NCBI GenBank assembly: GCA_024403615.1
Contig: JAKSRM010000013.1
Coordinates: forward strand, 1-53,440
DNA from: Lachnospiraceae bacterium
GTDB taxonomy: Bacteria > Bacillota > Clostridia > Lachnospirales > Lachnospiraceae
DNA length: 53,440 nucleotides
Direction of reading: 5' to 3'
Shown here: one piece after another, positions 42,381-49,334 of the stretch
Numbering within the stretch: position 1 is the first letter of the stretch
How the letters are laid out: the number at the start of each line of letters is the position of its first letter
Notes under the pieces: model-generated
Database searches by the model: none
Seen by the model: the letters and a program-made list of their open reading frames with translations, nothing else
What the model was told of the DNA's origin: nothing
Program-made: the position numbers and the translations under genes

Positions 42381-44720
42381 TTAATTTTCTTCAATGGTTA
42401 CTGTAAACTCTACGGATGTTTCCAGTCCGCTTTCGGTATAGATAATCAGACGTCCATGTCCGTCCCAACCAGTTGTCTTTACGAAAGTTCCGCACATTCC
42501 GCCTTCTGCGGTGGCAACCATCGGACCTACCACATCGATGACACCTTCTGCCGCAAAGGCAATCGGCATTTGGGCGTAATTGGCAACATTTCCGTTTTCA
42601 TCCAAAATCCGGATGCGCACCAAAGCCATATCATAGCAGGAACCTTCCACCAGTTCATTACTGGAAGCGGTAGCTTCAATATGCAGTTTTCCGCCAGAAG
42701 AGCAGGTAACGCTTTTCACTACCTTGTCAGCTTTTATGGCGTCAAATCGCCATTTGGTAGCAATATTCTCCCAGTTGCCAATATATTTACCATAAAGCCG
42801 ATTGAATTCCTTGTCGTCCATTTGGCAACGGGATTTCATCAAAGAATAACGAAGCTTTTCTTTGAACGGTAGTTTTCCAGAGCTGTATCGTTCGGAAGCC
42901 AGGAGACATTTGCGTACCATTTCCGCTTTCTGGGTAGGGAAGCCTTCATTTGTTTCCAAAAGATTTCCAATGGTATCCGTTATTTCAATCGGACCATGTT
43001 TCAGAGAATCCCAATCTTTGGAACGGAAGGTTTGTACGTAATCATTGTTTTTATATAGCTTTACTTCGTCTGCGTTGGTGAAAGCGTAAACACTGCCTTT
43101 GATTCCAGCCGGATAGTCACCGATTTCAAAAGTGGAACCAATAGAAAGCACGGGAACATCATCTTCCTGACTACTGTAAAAATAAGCAGCAGGTTTCGGA
43201 TTACGGAAGGAATCCAGCACACCGTGATAACAGATGCAGTCTCCGGAACCGAAGTCGGAATGAGTCGCGTAATCAAACATGCACCACTGAATAGAACCGG
43301 AAATTCCAGGAGTGGTCATAGCGGCATCTAATACCCGGGCATGGCGTAAGGCCTGTTCCTGGCGATGAGCACCATTATCAAAGGCCTTTGTCGGGAACAT
43401 ATGGCCGTTGCTTTCCGTAAGCAGCAAAGGTTTGGAAGTGTCGGATAAAACCTTTTTCTTTGGAAGACAACCGAAGTTGCTGCCATCATGAGAAAAATCA
43501 TTGTAAGCATAGACATCTTCGAAAAGATTGCTGTTTTGAATACAACGGACTCCGCTGGTTTGGCGGTAAGGGTCCAGCTCGTGAGCCAGTTTGTTGGTTT
43601 CCTTGTAGAAGGAATCATCATCTGGACTTTCATTTATTCTTACGCCCCAGACAATAATGGAAGGGTGGTTCCGATATTGCAGAATCATTTCTCTCACATT
43701 TTCCAGAGCATGTTTTTTCCATTTAGAATCACCGATGTGTTGCCAGCCAGGGATCTCCATAAAGACACAAAGCCCTAATCGGTCGCATTCCTCAATAAAA
43801 TAAGGACTTTGCGGGTAGTGGGAGGTACGGACGGTGTTTACACAGAGTTCATTTTTTAATATTTTAGCGTCTGCCCGTTGGAGGCTTTCCGTAGCTGCAT
43901 AGCCAATGTAGGGATAGCTTTGATGACGGTTCAGACCACGAAGAAAGAGCTTTTCTCCATTCAGATAAAAGCCGTCACTCTTGAATTCGGCTGTACGGAT
44001 ACCGAAGGCCGTTTCCTGAAAATCATCTCCGTCGTTGCTGCTAAGGGAAACGATGCATTTATAAAGATAAGGATTGTCTGGAGACCAGCAATGAGGTCTG
44101 GCGATATAAATATCGGTAGATTGGGAACAATTCTTTTCTGATGCGATCAGGCTTCCTTCTGCGTCAAAAATTTCCACGTCGATAAGAAGCGGTTCGCCAA
44201 CCGTAGTTACGTCTACATGAATATTATTGGCATCGATAGTGGAAACATAGACATCTTCAATATAGGTGTTCGGACGGATGTCCAACCATACATCGCGATA
44301 GATGCCTCCGTAAGTCAGATAATCAATTACATTTCCAAAAGGTGGAACGTCTGGATTTTCGGTACAGTCTAATTTGATAGCAATGGTATTTCGCCCAGCA
44401 CGAATGGTGTCCGAAATATCTACCCGGAACGGAGTGTAGCCGCAATAGTGGGTGCCGACCAGTTCGTTATTCAAAAATACTTCGGCAATATGGGCTGCTC
44501 CATCAAATTGCAGGAAGACCTTCTGGCCAATAATCTCTTTTGGAACATCAATATCGTGGCGATAGCCACAAATCGTCTCATAATTAGACGGACTTGCATA
44601 GTGAAGGGGAAGATTACCTACATTGTGGGGAAGACGAATAGGCTCTCCATCCAGAAAGCCTTTCATGAAATCTTCTGACCAGTTATACGTAAATTCCCAT
44701 TGGTTATTTAATCGAATCAT
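42381..44720 (-). CDS. Glycoside hydrolase family 2 (beta-galactosidase/glucuronidase-like)
   Basis: 779 residues with the GH2 layout: N-terminal jelly-roll (IRLNNQWEFTYNW, FDGAAHIAEVFLNNELVG), Ig-like domain, and a TIM barrel starting near 250 (FLRGLNRHQSYPYIG, NTVRTSHYPQSPYFIEECD). Catalytic candidates are Glu364 in VRINESPDD (acid/base) and Glu436 in LLLTESNGH (nucleophile). The C-terminal 200 residues form further beta domains. There is no signal peptide, so it acts inside the cell on imported oligosaccharides. The usual GH2 N-terminus begins right at this ATG. No Shine-Dalgarno is present; a TATAAT box ends six bases before it, so the mRNA is probably leaderless. The sugar specificity is not clear. 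Confidence 0.93.
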   Translation of the reverse strand: MIRLNNQWEFTYNWSEDFMKGFLDGEPIRLPHNVGNLPLHYASPSNYETICGYRHDIDVPKEIIGQKVFLQFDGAAHIAEVFLNNELVGTHYCGYTPFRVDISDTIRAGRNTIAIKLDCTENPDVPPFGNVIDYLTYGGIYRDVWLDIRPNTYIEDVYVSTIDANNIHVDVTTVGEPLLIDVEIFDAEGSLIASEKNCSQSTDIYIARPHCWSPDNPYLYKCIVSLSSNDGDDFQETAFGIRTAEFKSDGFYLNGEKLFLRGLNRHQSYPYIGYAATESLQRADAKILKNELCVNTVRTSHYPQSPYFIEECDRLGLCVFMEIPGWQHIGDSKWKKHALENVREMILQYRNHPSIIVWGVRINESPDDDSFYKETNKLAHELDPYRQTSGVRCIQNSNLFEDVYAYNDFSHDGSNFGCLPKKKVLSDTSKPLLLTESNGHMFPTKAFDNGAHRQEQALRHARVLDAAMTTPGISGSIQWCMFDYATHSDFGSGDCICYHGVLDSFRNPKPAAYFYSSQEDDVPVLSIGSTFEIGDYPAGIKGSVYAFTNADEVKLYKNNDYVQTFRSKDWDSLKHGPIEITDTIGNLLETNEGFPTQKAEMVRKCLLASERYSSGKLPFKEKLRYSLMKSRCQMDDKEFNRLYGKYIGNWENIATKWRFDAIKADKVVKSVTCSSGGKLHIEATASSNELVEGSCYDMALVRIRILDENGNVANYAQMPIAFAAEGVIDVVGPMVATAEGGMCGTFVKTTGWDGHGRLIIYTESGLETSVEFTVTIEEN

Positions 44721-44726
44721 AGAAAA

Positions 44727-44735
44727 ATTATAACA
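44727..44735 (-). promoter_or_regulatory. Extended -10 promoter of the GH2 gene, leaderless
   Basis: On the minus strand TGTTATAAT, six bases, then ATG. TG-N-TATAAT is an extended -10 box. With usual spacing, +1 falls on the A of the ATG. No -35 match is seen 17 bases upstream. Confidence 0.68.
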
Positions 44736-44776
44736 TAAAACCTATGAAAAGGGGTGGTCCTTTTTCTGGACGGTTG

Positions 44777-44785
44777 TGCTATGAT
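44777..44785 (+). promoter_or_regulatory. Extended -10 promoter of the acyltransferase gene, leaderless
   Basis: TGCTATGAT (44777-44785), six bases, then ATG at 44792. TG-N-TATGAT is an extended -10 with +1 on or next to the A of the start codon. A small inverted repeat GTCC / GGAC lies just upstream (about 44757-44771). Confidence 0.68.
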
Positions 44786-44791
44786 ACACCC

Positions 44792-45784
44792 ATGAATAAG
44801 AGAGTGGAATGGATTGATGCATTACGTGGAATTGCGATGTGGCTGGTAGTTTTAGGCCACACTTTTCTCGACCGTTCTCATCCCTTAAGAAACTATGTAT
44901 ATTCGTTCCATATGCCCCTGTTTTTCTTTATCAGCGGCCTGACTTACCAGCGAACGAAAATGAGTTTTCTGAAGTTCTTAAAAAAGAAAGCAAAAGCGTT
45001 CTTATTGCCTTATGTGGCGCTCAACGTTTTTGCGGCTATTATTAAATATATTCTGCATTTTACCACCAGACTTTATAGAGTAATTTCACTGAAAACCATG
45101 CTCAGGGGAATGCTGACAGGGGACGGAGAGAACGCTCCATGTATCCAGAGCTGGTTTCTTTTAACACTTTTTCTTACGGAAATCATTTTCTATTTTCTTG
45201 ACAGACTGTTTAAGAGCGAGGCTGGTTTATGCATTGCAAGCCTTGTTGTTTCGGTGGTTGGATGGTCCTATTCCGCATTCTGGTATTTAGGACCTTTGTA
45301 TTGGCATCTGGACGTAGCCTTTTTAGCTGTAGCATTTTTCTGGGCTGGATATTTCTTTAAGAATTGCATTGCTGACAGATTTGAAAAGTTGTCAGCGATA
45401 TTAAAATGGATTCTATGTGTGGCCGTTTTTGCCATAGGCGCTGTTTTGCAGGCAATAAACGGAAAAGTAAGCATGAACGCCAGCTATTACGGAAGAATCT
45501 ATTGCTATATTCCGGCTGCTTTAGCCAGCATTTTAGGATTTACTTTCCTATCAATGCTCCTCCTGAAAAAAAGCCAGCTTGTCTGCACCATTGGAAAAAA
45601 TACAATGTTTTATTTAGGTTACCATGCTTTCCTCACAACGTTTTTCAAATATTATTTTCCTGTTATGTGTGAAAGTTGGTATCTGGCAATAATCACTTCC
45701 ATAATCTGTCTCTTAGCAGTATATTTTCCAGCCATTTATGGAACGAAATATGTGCCGGTTATGGTAGGCAAATGGTGGAAATAG
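44792..45784 (+). CDS. Acyltransferase family 3 membrane protein
   Basis: 330 residues; the ATG at 44792 is taken because the family N-terminus starts there (RVEWIDALRGIAMWLVVLGH), whereas the frame from 44744 runs through the promoter. About ten membrane helices. The conserved His in VVLGHTFLDR and the FHMPLFFFISGL motif in helix 2 are typical of acyltransferase-3 (OafA, NodX type) proteins that O-acetylate or O-succinylate surface glycans and lipids. It is divergent from the GH2 gene with a shared 71-base spacer. No Shine-Dalgarno: leaderless. The acceptor is unknown; the surface-polymer locus in this window is a possible but unproven target. Confidence 0.88.
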   Translation: MNKRVEWIDALRGIAMWLVVLGHTFLDRSHPLRNYVYSFHMPLFFFISGLTYQRTKMSFLKFLKKKAKAFLLPYVALNVFAAIIKYILHFTTRLYRVISLKTMLRGMLTGDGENAPCIQSWFLLTLFLTEIIFYFLDRLFKSEAGLCIASLVVSVVGWSYSAFWYLGPLYWHLDVAFLAVAFFWAGYFFKNCIADRFEKLSAILKWILCVAVFAIGAVLQAINGKVSMNASYYGRIYCYIPAALASILGFTFLSMLLLKKSQLVCTIGKNTMFYLGYHAFLTTFFKYYFPVMCESWYLAIITSIICLLAVYFPAIYGTKYVPVMVGKWWK

Positions 45785-45824
45785 AATGAAATTTGTGAAT
45801 AGTTTGTGAGATGAATGGTTTGCA

Positions 45825-45881
45825 TTGAAACTGAATAAAAAATATCGTAAAATCATAAAGGCCCTTAATTTAAGGGCCTTT
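45825..45881 (+). promoter_or_regulatory. Promoter of the asparagine-synthetase-like gene with a hairpin at the transcript 5' end
   Basis: TTGAAA (45825-45830), 17 bases, TAAAAT (45848-45853), +1 near 45860. A nearly perfect palindrome AAAGGCCCTTAA / TTAAGGGCCTTT covers 45857-45881 and is followed by no U-run. So the mRNA would begin with a stable stem about 10 bases before the AAAGGAG site: a stabiliser or translational control element. It could also help end the upstream acyltransferase message. Confidence 0.6.
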
Positions 45882-45903
45882 GAAAATGTAAAAGGAGCTA
45901 ATT

Positions 45904-47436
45904 ATGTATCAGATTAAAGAATATAGAGGACATATCCGTAATTGGAAAGACCTTTGCGGAGAGTTAAATATAGATCTGTCTTTGGACAGAGAAGCCAGAG
46001 AGCAAGCGATTTTGACCGCTGCCTATGAAAAATGGGGCGAAAAAGTGGGAGACCATATTTATGGCATGTTCGCGTTTGCTTTGGAAGATGATGAAACGGG
46101 CAATATTTTTGCATGCAGAGACCAGTTTGGAGCAAAACCATTTTATTACTATCTTACAGAAGATGGCCGGCTTTTATACGGCACCTTCATCCGTCAGATT
46201 ATGGCTCAGGATGGCTTTGTAAAAGAATTGAACGAAGACATGCTTCAGCTCTATATGACCTTGACCTATGTTGCCGGAGAAGATACCTTCTTTAAAGGAG
46301 TGAAGAAACTTCTGCCAGGCCGTACTCTTACGTTTAAAGACGGAAAGTTGGAAATCAAACGCTATTTCCGTCCAGAATTCCATCCAGATAACAGCAAGAG
46401 TCTGGAACAGTGGGCAGATGAAATACATACCACCGTAACCCATATTATGACCGAAGTAAAAGAACCGGAAGAAATCGCAGAATCCTTCCTTTCTGGTGGT
46501 GTAGATTCTTCTTACGTACTGGCAGTTAGTGATGTGAAAAATGCAGACACCGTTGGATACGATGACGAGCGTTTTGATGAATCTCCTTTGGCAAAAGTTA
46601 CGGCAGATTACCTGGGCGTTAATTTAAATCGTTGTAGAGTTACTCCGGAAGAGTATTTTGCTATCGTTCCTTGGGTAATGGAAAATATGGAGCAGCCGTT
46701 AGGCGATGCTTCCGCCATTGCCTTTGCTTTAGGATGTAAAGCGACAGCTCAGCATACCAAGCTTTGCTATTCTGGAGAAGGCTCCGATGAATTCTTCGGC
46801 GGCTATAATATGTACCGGAATGCAGAACGTTATGGGGAGAACCTGAAGACCTTCTATGTTGGCAATACTAATATCATGAAGGAAGATGAAAAGAAAGTTC
46901 TTCTGAAAAACTATAAAGAAGGCGTACTTCCAATTAATTTAGTAGAAGATATCTATAAAGAGAACGAAGGCGCAGATCCTTTGACAAAGATGCAGGATGT
47001 AGATATCCAGATTTGGTTAGAGGGCGATATTTACTTTAACGTAGATAAAATGAGTGAGGCTGCAGGCCTGGAAATCCGAATGCCTCTTACGGACTTACGA
47101 GTATTCGATATCGCGTCTCGTATGCCTTCCGAATATAAAGTAAATGCGGAGCAAAATAAAGTAGCTTTCCGTACCGCAGCTTCTAAGGTTATTCCAGAAG
47201 ATGTAGCTTTCCGTAAGAAATTAGGCTTTGTCGTTCCAATTCGTCATTGGATGGCGGACCCTGCTTATAATAAAGACGTTTATGAAAAACTTCATGGAGC
47301 AGATGCAGAGAAGTTCTTTAATAAAGCGGAAGTAGAGAAAATCTGGGACGAGTATCTTGGGGGAAATTCCGATCTTTGGAGAAAAGTCTGGGTGATTTAT
47401 ACCTTCCTGGTATGGTATGACATTTATTTTAATTAA
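45904..47436 (+). CDS. Asparagine-synthetase-like protein lacking the glutaminase Cys
   Basis: 510 residues, shorter than AsnB (550-620). The N-terminus starts MYQIKEYRGHIRNWKDLC, equivalent to roughly residue 70 of AsnB (YNGEIYNYKELR). The MCGI start with catalytic Cys2 and the first strands of the Ntn domain are missing, although the rest (YGMFAFALEDDE, ACRDQFGAKPFYY) is kept. AAAGGAG sits directly before the ATG, so this is the native start. The synthetase domain is intact: SGGVDSS pyrophosphate motif near 198 and CYSGEGSDEFFGGYN. It could make asparagine from free ammonia, or amidate or cyclise another substrate, as related beta-lactam synthetases do. Which is not known. Confidence 0.85.
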   Translation: MYQIKEYRGHIRNWKDLCGELNIDLSLDREAREQAILTAAYEKWGEKVGDHIYGMFAFALEDDETGNIFACRDQFGAKPFYYYLTEDGRLLYGTFIRQIMAQDGFVKELNEDMLQLYMTLTYVAGEDTFFKGVKKLLPGRTLTFKDGKLEIKRYFRPEFHPDNSKSLEQWADEIHTTVTHIMTEVKEPEEIAESFLSGGVDSSYVLAVSDVKNADTVGYDDERFDESPLAKVTADYLGVNLNRCRVTPEEYFAIVPWVMENMEQPLGDASAIAFALGCKATAQHTKLCYSGEGSDEFFGGYNMYRNAERYGENLKTFYVGNTNIMKEDEKKVLLKNYKEGVLPINLVEDIYKENEGADPLTKMQDVDIQIWLEGDIYFNVDKMSEAAGLEIRMPLTDLRVFDIASRMPSEYKVNAEQNKVAFRTAASKVIPEDVAFRKKLGFVVPIRHWMADPAYNKDVYEKLHGADAEKFFNKAEVEKIWDEYLGGNSDLWRKVWVIYTFLVWYDIYFN

Positions 47437-47459
47437 ACCCTGAAACTCATATACCTAAG

Positions 47460-47488
47460 TTGTTTTTTAACCAGGAATATATTATAAT
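47460..47488 (+). promoter_or_regulatory. Promoter of the lipoprotein cluster
   Basis: TTGTTT (47460-47465), 17 bases, TATAAT (47483-47488). GAGGAG and the lipoprotein ATG follow within 40 bases. Confidence 0.62.
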
Positions 47489-47526
47489 TTTATGGTTATA
47501 TTGACAGCATTTTAGAGGAGTACTTG

Positions 47527-47913
47527 ATGAAAAAAATACTAGCAATCATTCTGGTTTGTATGTTAAGTATTGCGTGTCTTTGTGGATGCGGAGACAAGAA
47601 ACCAGAAGGCGGATCTTCAGAACCGAAAGAAACCAAAAAGGAAGCTGGAATTGATTCTGCTTTAATCGGAACCTGGAATGAATATGGAATTCCAGAGGAA
47701 CAGCAGTTAGGCGATTATTGGACTTTTAATAAAGATGGCTCTGGCAGATGGGGCCTTATGGATGTAGAGTTTACTTTTACTGCTGGAGATGGCAATCTTG
47801 TAATTGATTGTGATGAAGGATGGGGTGAATATAAATACACCTATTCTATCAGCGGTGACATATTAACATTAACGGAAGAGGGCAGCAGTGCTTACGAATA
47901 TCAAAAACAGTAA
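47527..47913 (+). CDS. Small lipoprotein, lipocalin-like/DUF5640-type (paralogue 1)
   Basis: 128 residues. The ATG at 47527 has GAGGAG upstream; a TTG three bases earlier is less likely. Signal peptide with lipobox LCGC and lipidated Cys21. The mature part begins with a Lys/Glu-rich linker, then a short beta domain: LIGTWNEY, YWTFNKDGSGRWG, FTFTAGDGNLVIDC, YSISGDILTLTEE. This GTW / FN-DG / ISGD-LTL pattern is that of small clostridial lipocalin-like lipoproteins of unknown role. First of three tandem paralogues. Confidence 0.8.
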   Translation: MKKILAIILVCMLSIACLCGCGDKKPEGGSSEPKETKKEAGIDSALIGTWNEYGIPEEQQLGDYWTFNKDGSGRWGLMDVEFTFTAGDGNLVIDCDEGWGEYKYTYSISGDILTLTEEGSSAYEYQKQ

Positions 47914-48325
47914 AAAAATAAAAATGGCAGCAATTCTTGTATGTGCGCTTCTTTTAAGCGTTGTACTGACTGCTTGTGGAGAAGAAGGACCTTCAGAAAA
48001 TGCAGTTCTGGATGAGAACCTGTTTGGAACCTGGAACCAGATTACAGAGGATGGCACTCCTTCTTTAGATGATTTGGGAATTCCTTCTGGATATGTGTTT
48101 GGAGAAGATGGCAAAGGAACGGACTTATTCTGGGATGTAACCTTTAAGTATGTAACAGAAGACGGCATTATCTATATCGATTATGATGATGTTACCTGTG
48201 ATGATACTTCTTATACTTACGTAATTCAGGAAGATAAGGTAACCATGACCCGGACCGCAGATGACGCCCTTACGATGATTTACCAAAAAGAGGCCGAAGA
48301 ACCAGAAGAGACCGAATCAAAATAG
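47888..48325 (+). CDS. Small lipoprotein (paralogue 2), GTG start overlapping paralogue 1
   Basis: 145 residues. The GTG at 47888 lies 26 bases inside the upstream gene and has AGAGGG upstream. An internal ATG at 47924 would remove the basic part of the signal peptide and has no ribosome site. Lipobox LTAC with Cys30. The mature part repeats the paralogue 1 pattern (LFGTWNQI, YVFGEDGKGTD, FKYVTEDGIIYIDY, YVIQEDKVTMTR) and ends in an acidic tail. The overlap suggests translational coupling. Confidence 0.78.
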   Translation: MLTNIKNSKKIKMAAILVCALLLSVVLTACGEEGPSENAVLDENLFGTWNQITEDGTPSLDDLGIPSGYVFGEDGKGTDLFWDVTFKYVTEDGIIYIDYDDVTCDDTSYTYVIQEDKVTMTRTADDALTMIYQKEAEEPEETESK

Positions 48326-48353
48326 CATCGTTTTTTACCTGAAAGGAAATCAG

Positions 48354-48725
48354 ATGAAAAAATTATTAGTTATGATTCTTTGCGCAGCCCTTTGCATTTC
48401 TTGCTTTGCAGCTTGCGGAAAAGAAAAGGAAGAAGAAATAGAAACGATTCCAAACGATACCGAAATCGTTGGAACATGGAAAGAGTCTTATTGGGATTCC
48501 GGCTATACTTTTAACGAAGACGGAACCGGATCCGATGTGTTCTGGGAAGAGGCATTTACTTATACCGCCATAGATGGAGACTTGGTTTTAACCTTTACCT
48601 CTGGCCTGTATAAAGACAAAAAATTCACCTATACGATTTCCGGAAACACATTAACATTGACGAAGGTTATTACTGATCCGGAAACGGAATCAGAAGGAAC
48701 ATGGGAATACACCAAAGTTGAATAA
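48354..48725 (+). CDS. Small lipoprotein (paralogue 3)
   Basis: 123 residues, GAAAGGAAA upstream of the ATG. Signal peptide with lipobox FAAC, Cys21. The mature part has IVGTWKESYWDSG, YTFNEDGTGSDVFWEEAFTY and YTISGNTLTLTKV. It is closest in length to paralogue 1, but shares the FWE/FWD segment with paralogue 2. All three are surface lipid-anchored proteins with a common small beta fold; their ligand is unknown. It lies 23 bases before mscL. Confidence 0.82.
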   Translation: MKKLLVMILCAALCISCFAACGKEKEEEIETIPNDTEIVGTWKESYWDSGYTFNEDGTGSDVFWEEAFTYTAIDGDLVLTFTSGLYKDKKFTYTISGNTLTLTKVITDPETESEGTWEYTKVE

Positions 48726-48748
48726 ATAAAAGAAAAGGAAGAAAAGAA

Positions 48749-49186
48749 ATGAAAAAGTTTTTTGGCGAATTCAAAGAGTTCATTAGCAAAGGCAATGTAA
48801 TGGATATGGCTGTTGGCGTTATCGTCGGCGGTGCATTCTCCGCAATTGTATCATCCTTGACAGATGACATTATCAATCCTCTCATTGGTACAATTTTCAA
48901 AATGGACTTCTCCAGCTTAGTAGCAAACATTAATGGTGCAGAATTACGTTATGGCGCTTTCATTATGGCCATCATTAACTTCATCATTATCGCTTTTGTT
49001 CTGTTCTTAGTTGTGAGAGGTTTCAACAAGTTAAGAAGCGCCGGCGACAATCTGAAAAAGAAAGAGGAGGAAGCTCCAGCTGCTCCTACAACAAAGATTT
49101 GTCCTTTCTGCAAGAGCGAAATCCCTATCGATGCTACACGTTGTCCTCATTGTACAAGTGAGCAGCCAGAAGAAAAAGCTAAATAA
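48749..49186 (+). CDS. mscL: Large-conductance mechanosensitive channel with C-terminal zinc ribbon
   Basis: 145 residues. MscL core: FKEFISKGNVMDMAVGVIVGGAFSA (helix 1), LTDDIINPLIG, a periplasmic loop, and the second helix (IMAIINFIIIAFVLFLVV). The channel opens under membrane tension to release osmolytes. After the usual end, a linker leads to a zinc ribbon, CPFC at 118-121 and CPHC at 132-135, absent from the well-studied E. coli and Mycobacterium channels. The ribbon should lie in the cytoplasm below the pore. AAGGAAG precedes the ATG. Confidence 0.95.
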   Translation: MKKFFGEFKEFISKGNVMDMAVGVIVGGAFSAIVSSLTDDIINPLIGTIFKMDFSSLVANINGAELRYGAFIMAIINFIIIAFVLFLVVRGFNKLRSAGDNLKKKEEEAPAAPTTKICPFCKSEIPIDATRCPHCTSEQPEEKAK

Positions 49187-49227
49187 TATTTGCTGAAAAA
49201 CACAAATAATACATAAAAGAAGACTTT

Positions 49228-49302
49228 ACACGTTGCAGAACATTTGCTAAAATATTACGTAATTGTTACGAAATAATTACAGAACAAATGCCTGCAGCGT
49301 GT
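49228..49302 (+). other. Inverted repeat with three 11-bp-phased half-sites upstream of the M23 gene
   Basis: Left arm ACACGTTGCAG-AA-CATTTG (49228-49246) pairs with CAAATG-C-CTGCAGCGTGT (49285-49302): 17 base pairs with one mismatch. The enclosed loop carries TATTAC (49253), TGTTAC (49264) and AATTAC (49275), exactly 11 bp apart. The middle one fits the WalR half-site TGTWAH, and the N5 spacing is that of a WalR site. It may be an operator, an RNA structure, or both. Confidence 0.6.
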
Positions 49303-49334
49303 CTTTGCGTAAAGGCGTATAGAATCCGAAGCAT

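Noticed and set aside
44744..44791. Upstream in-frame ATG for the acyltransferase
   Set aside because: The extra 16 residues would be translated across the promoter, and the family N-terminus matches the ATG at 44792.
49201..49334. c-di-AMP (ydaO) riboswitch before the M23 gene
   Set aside because: The position would be typical, but the region is AT-rich and lacks the conserved core segments of that class.
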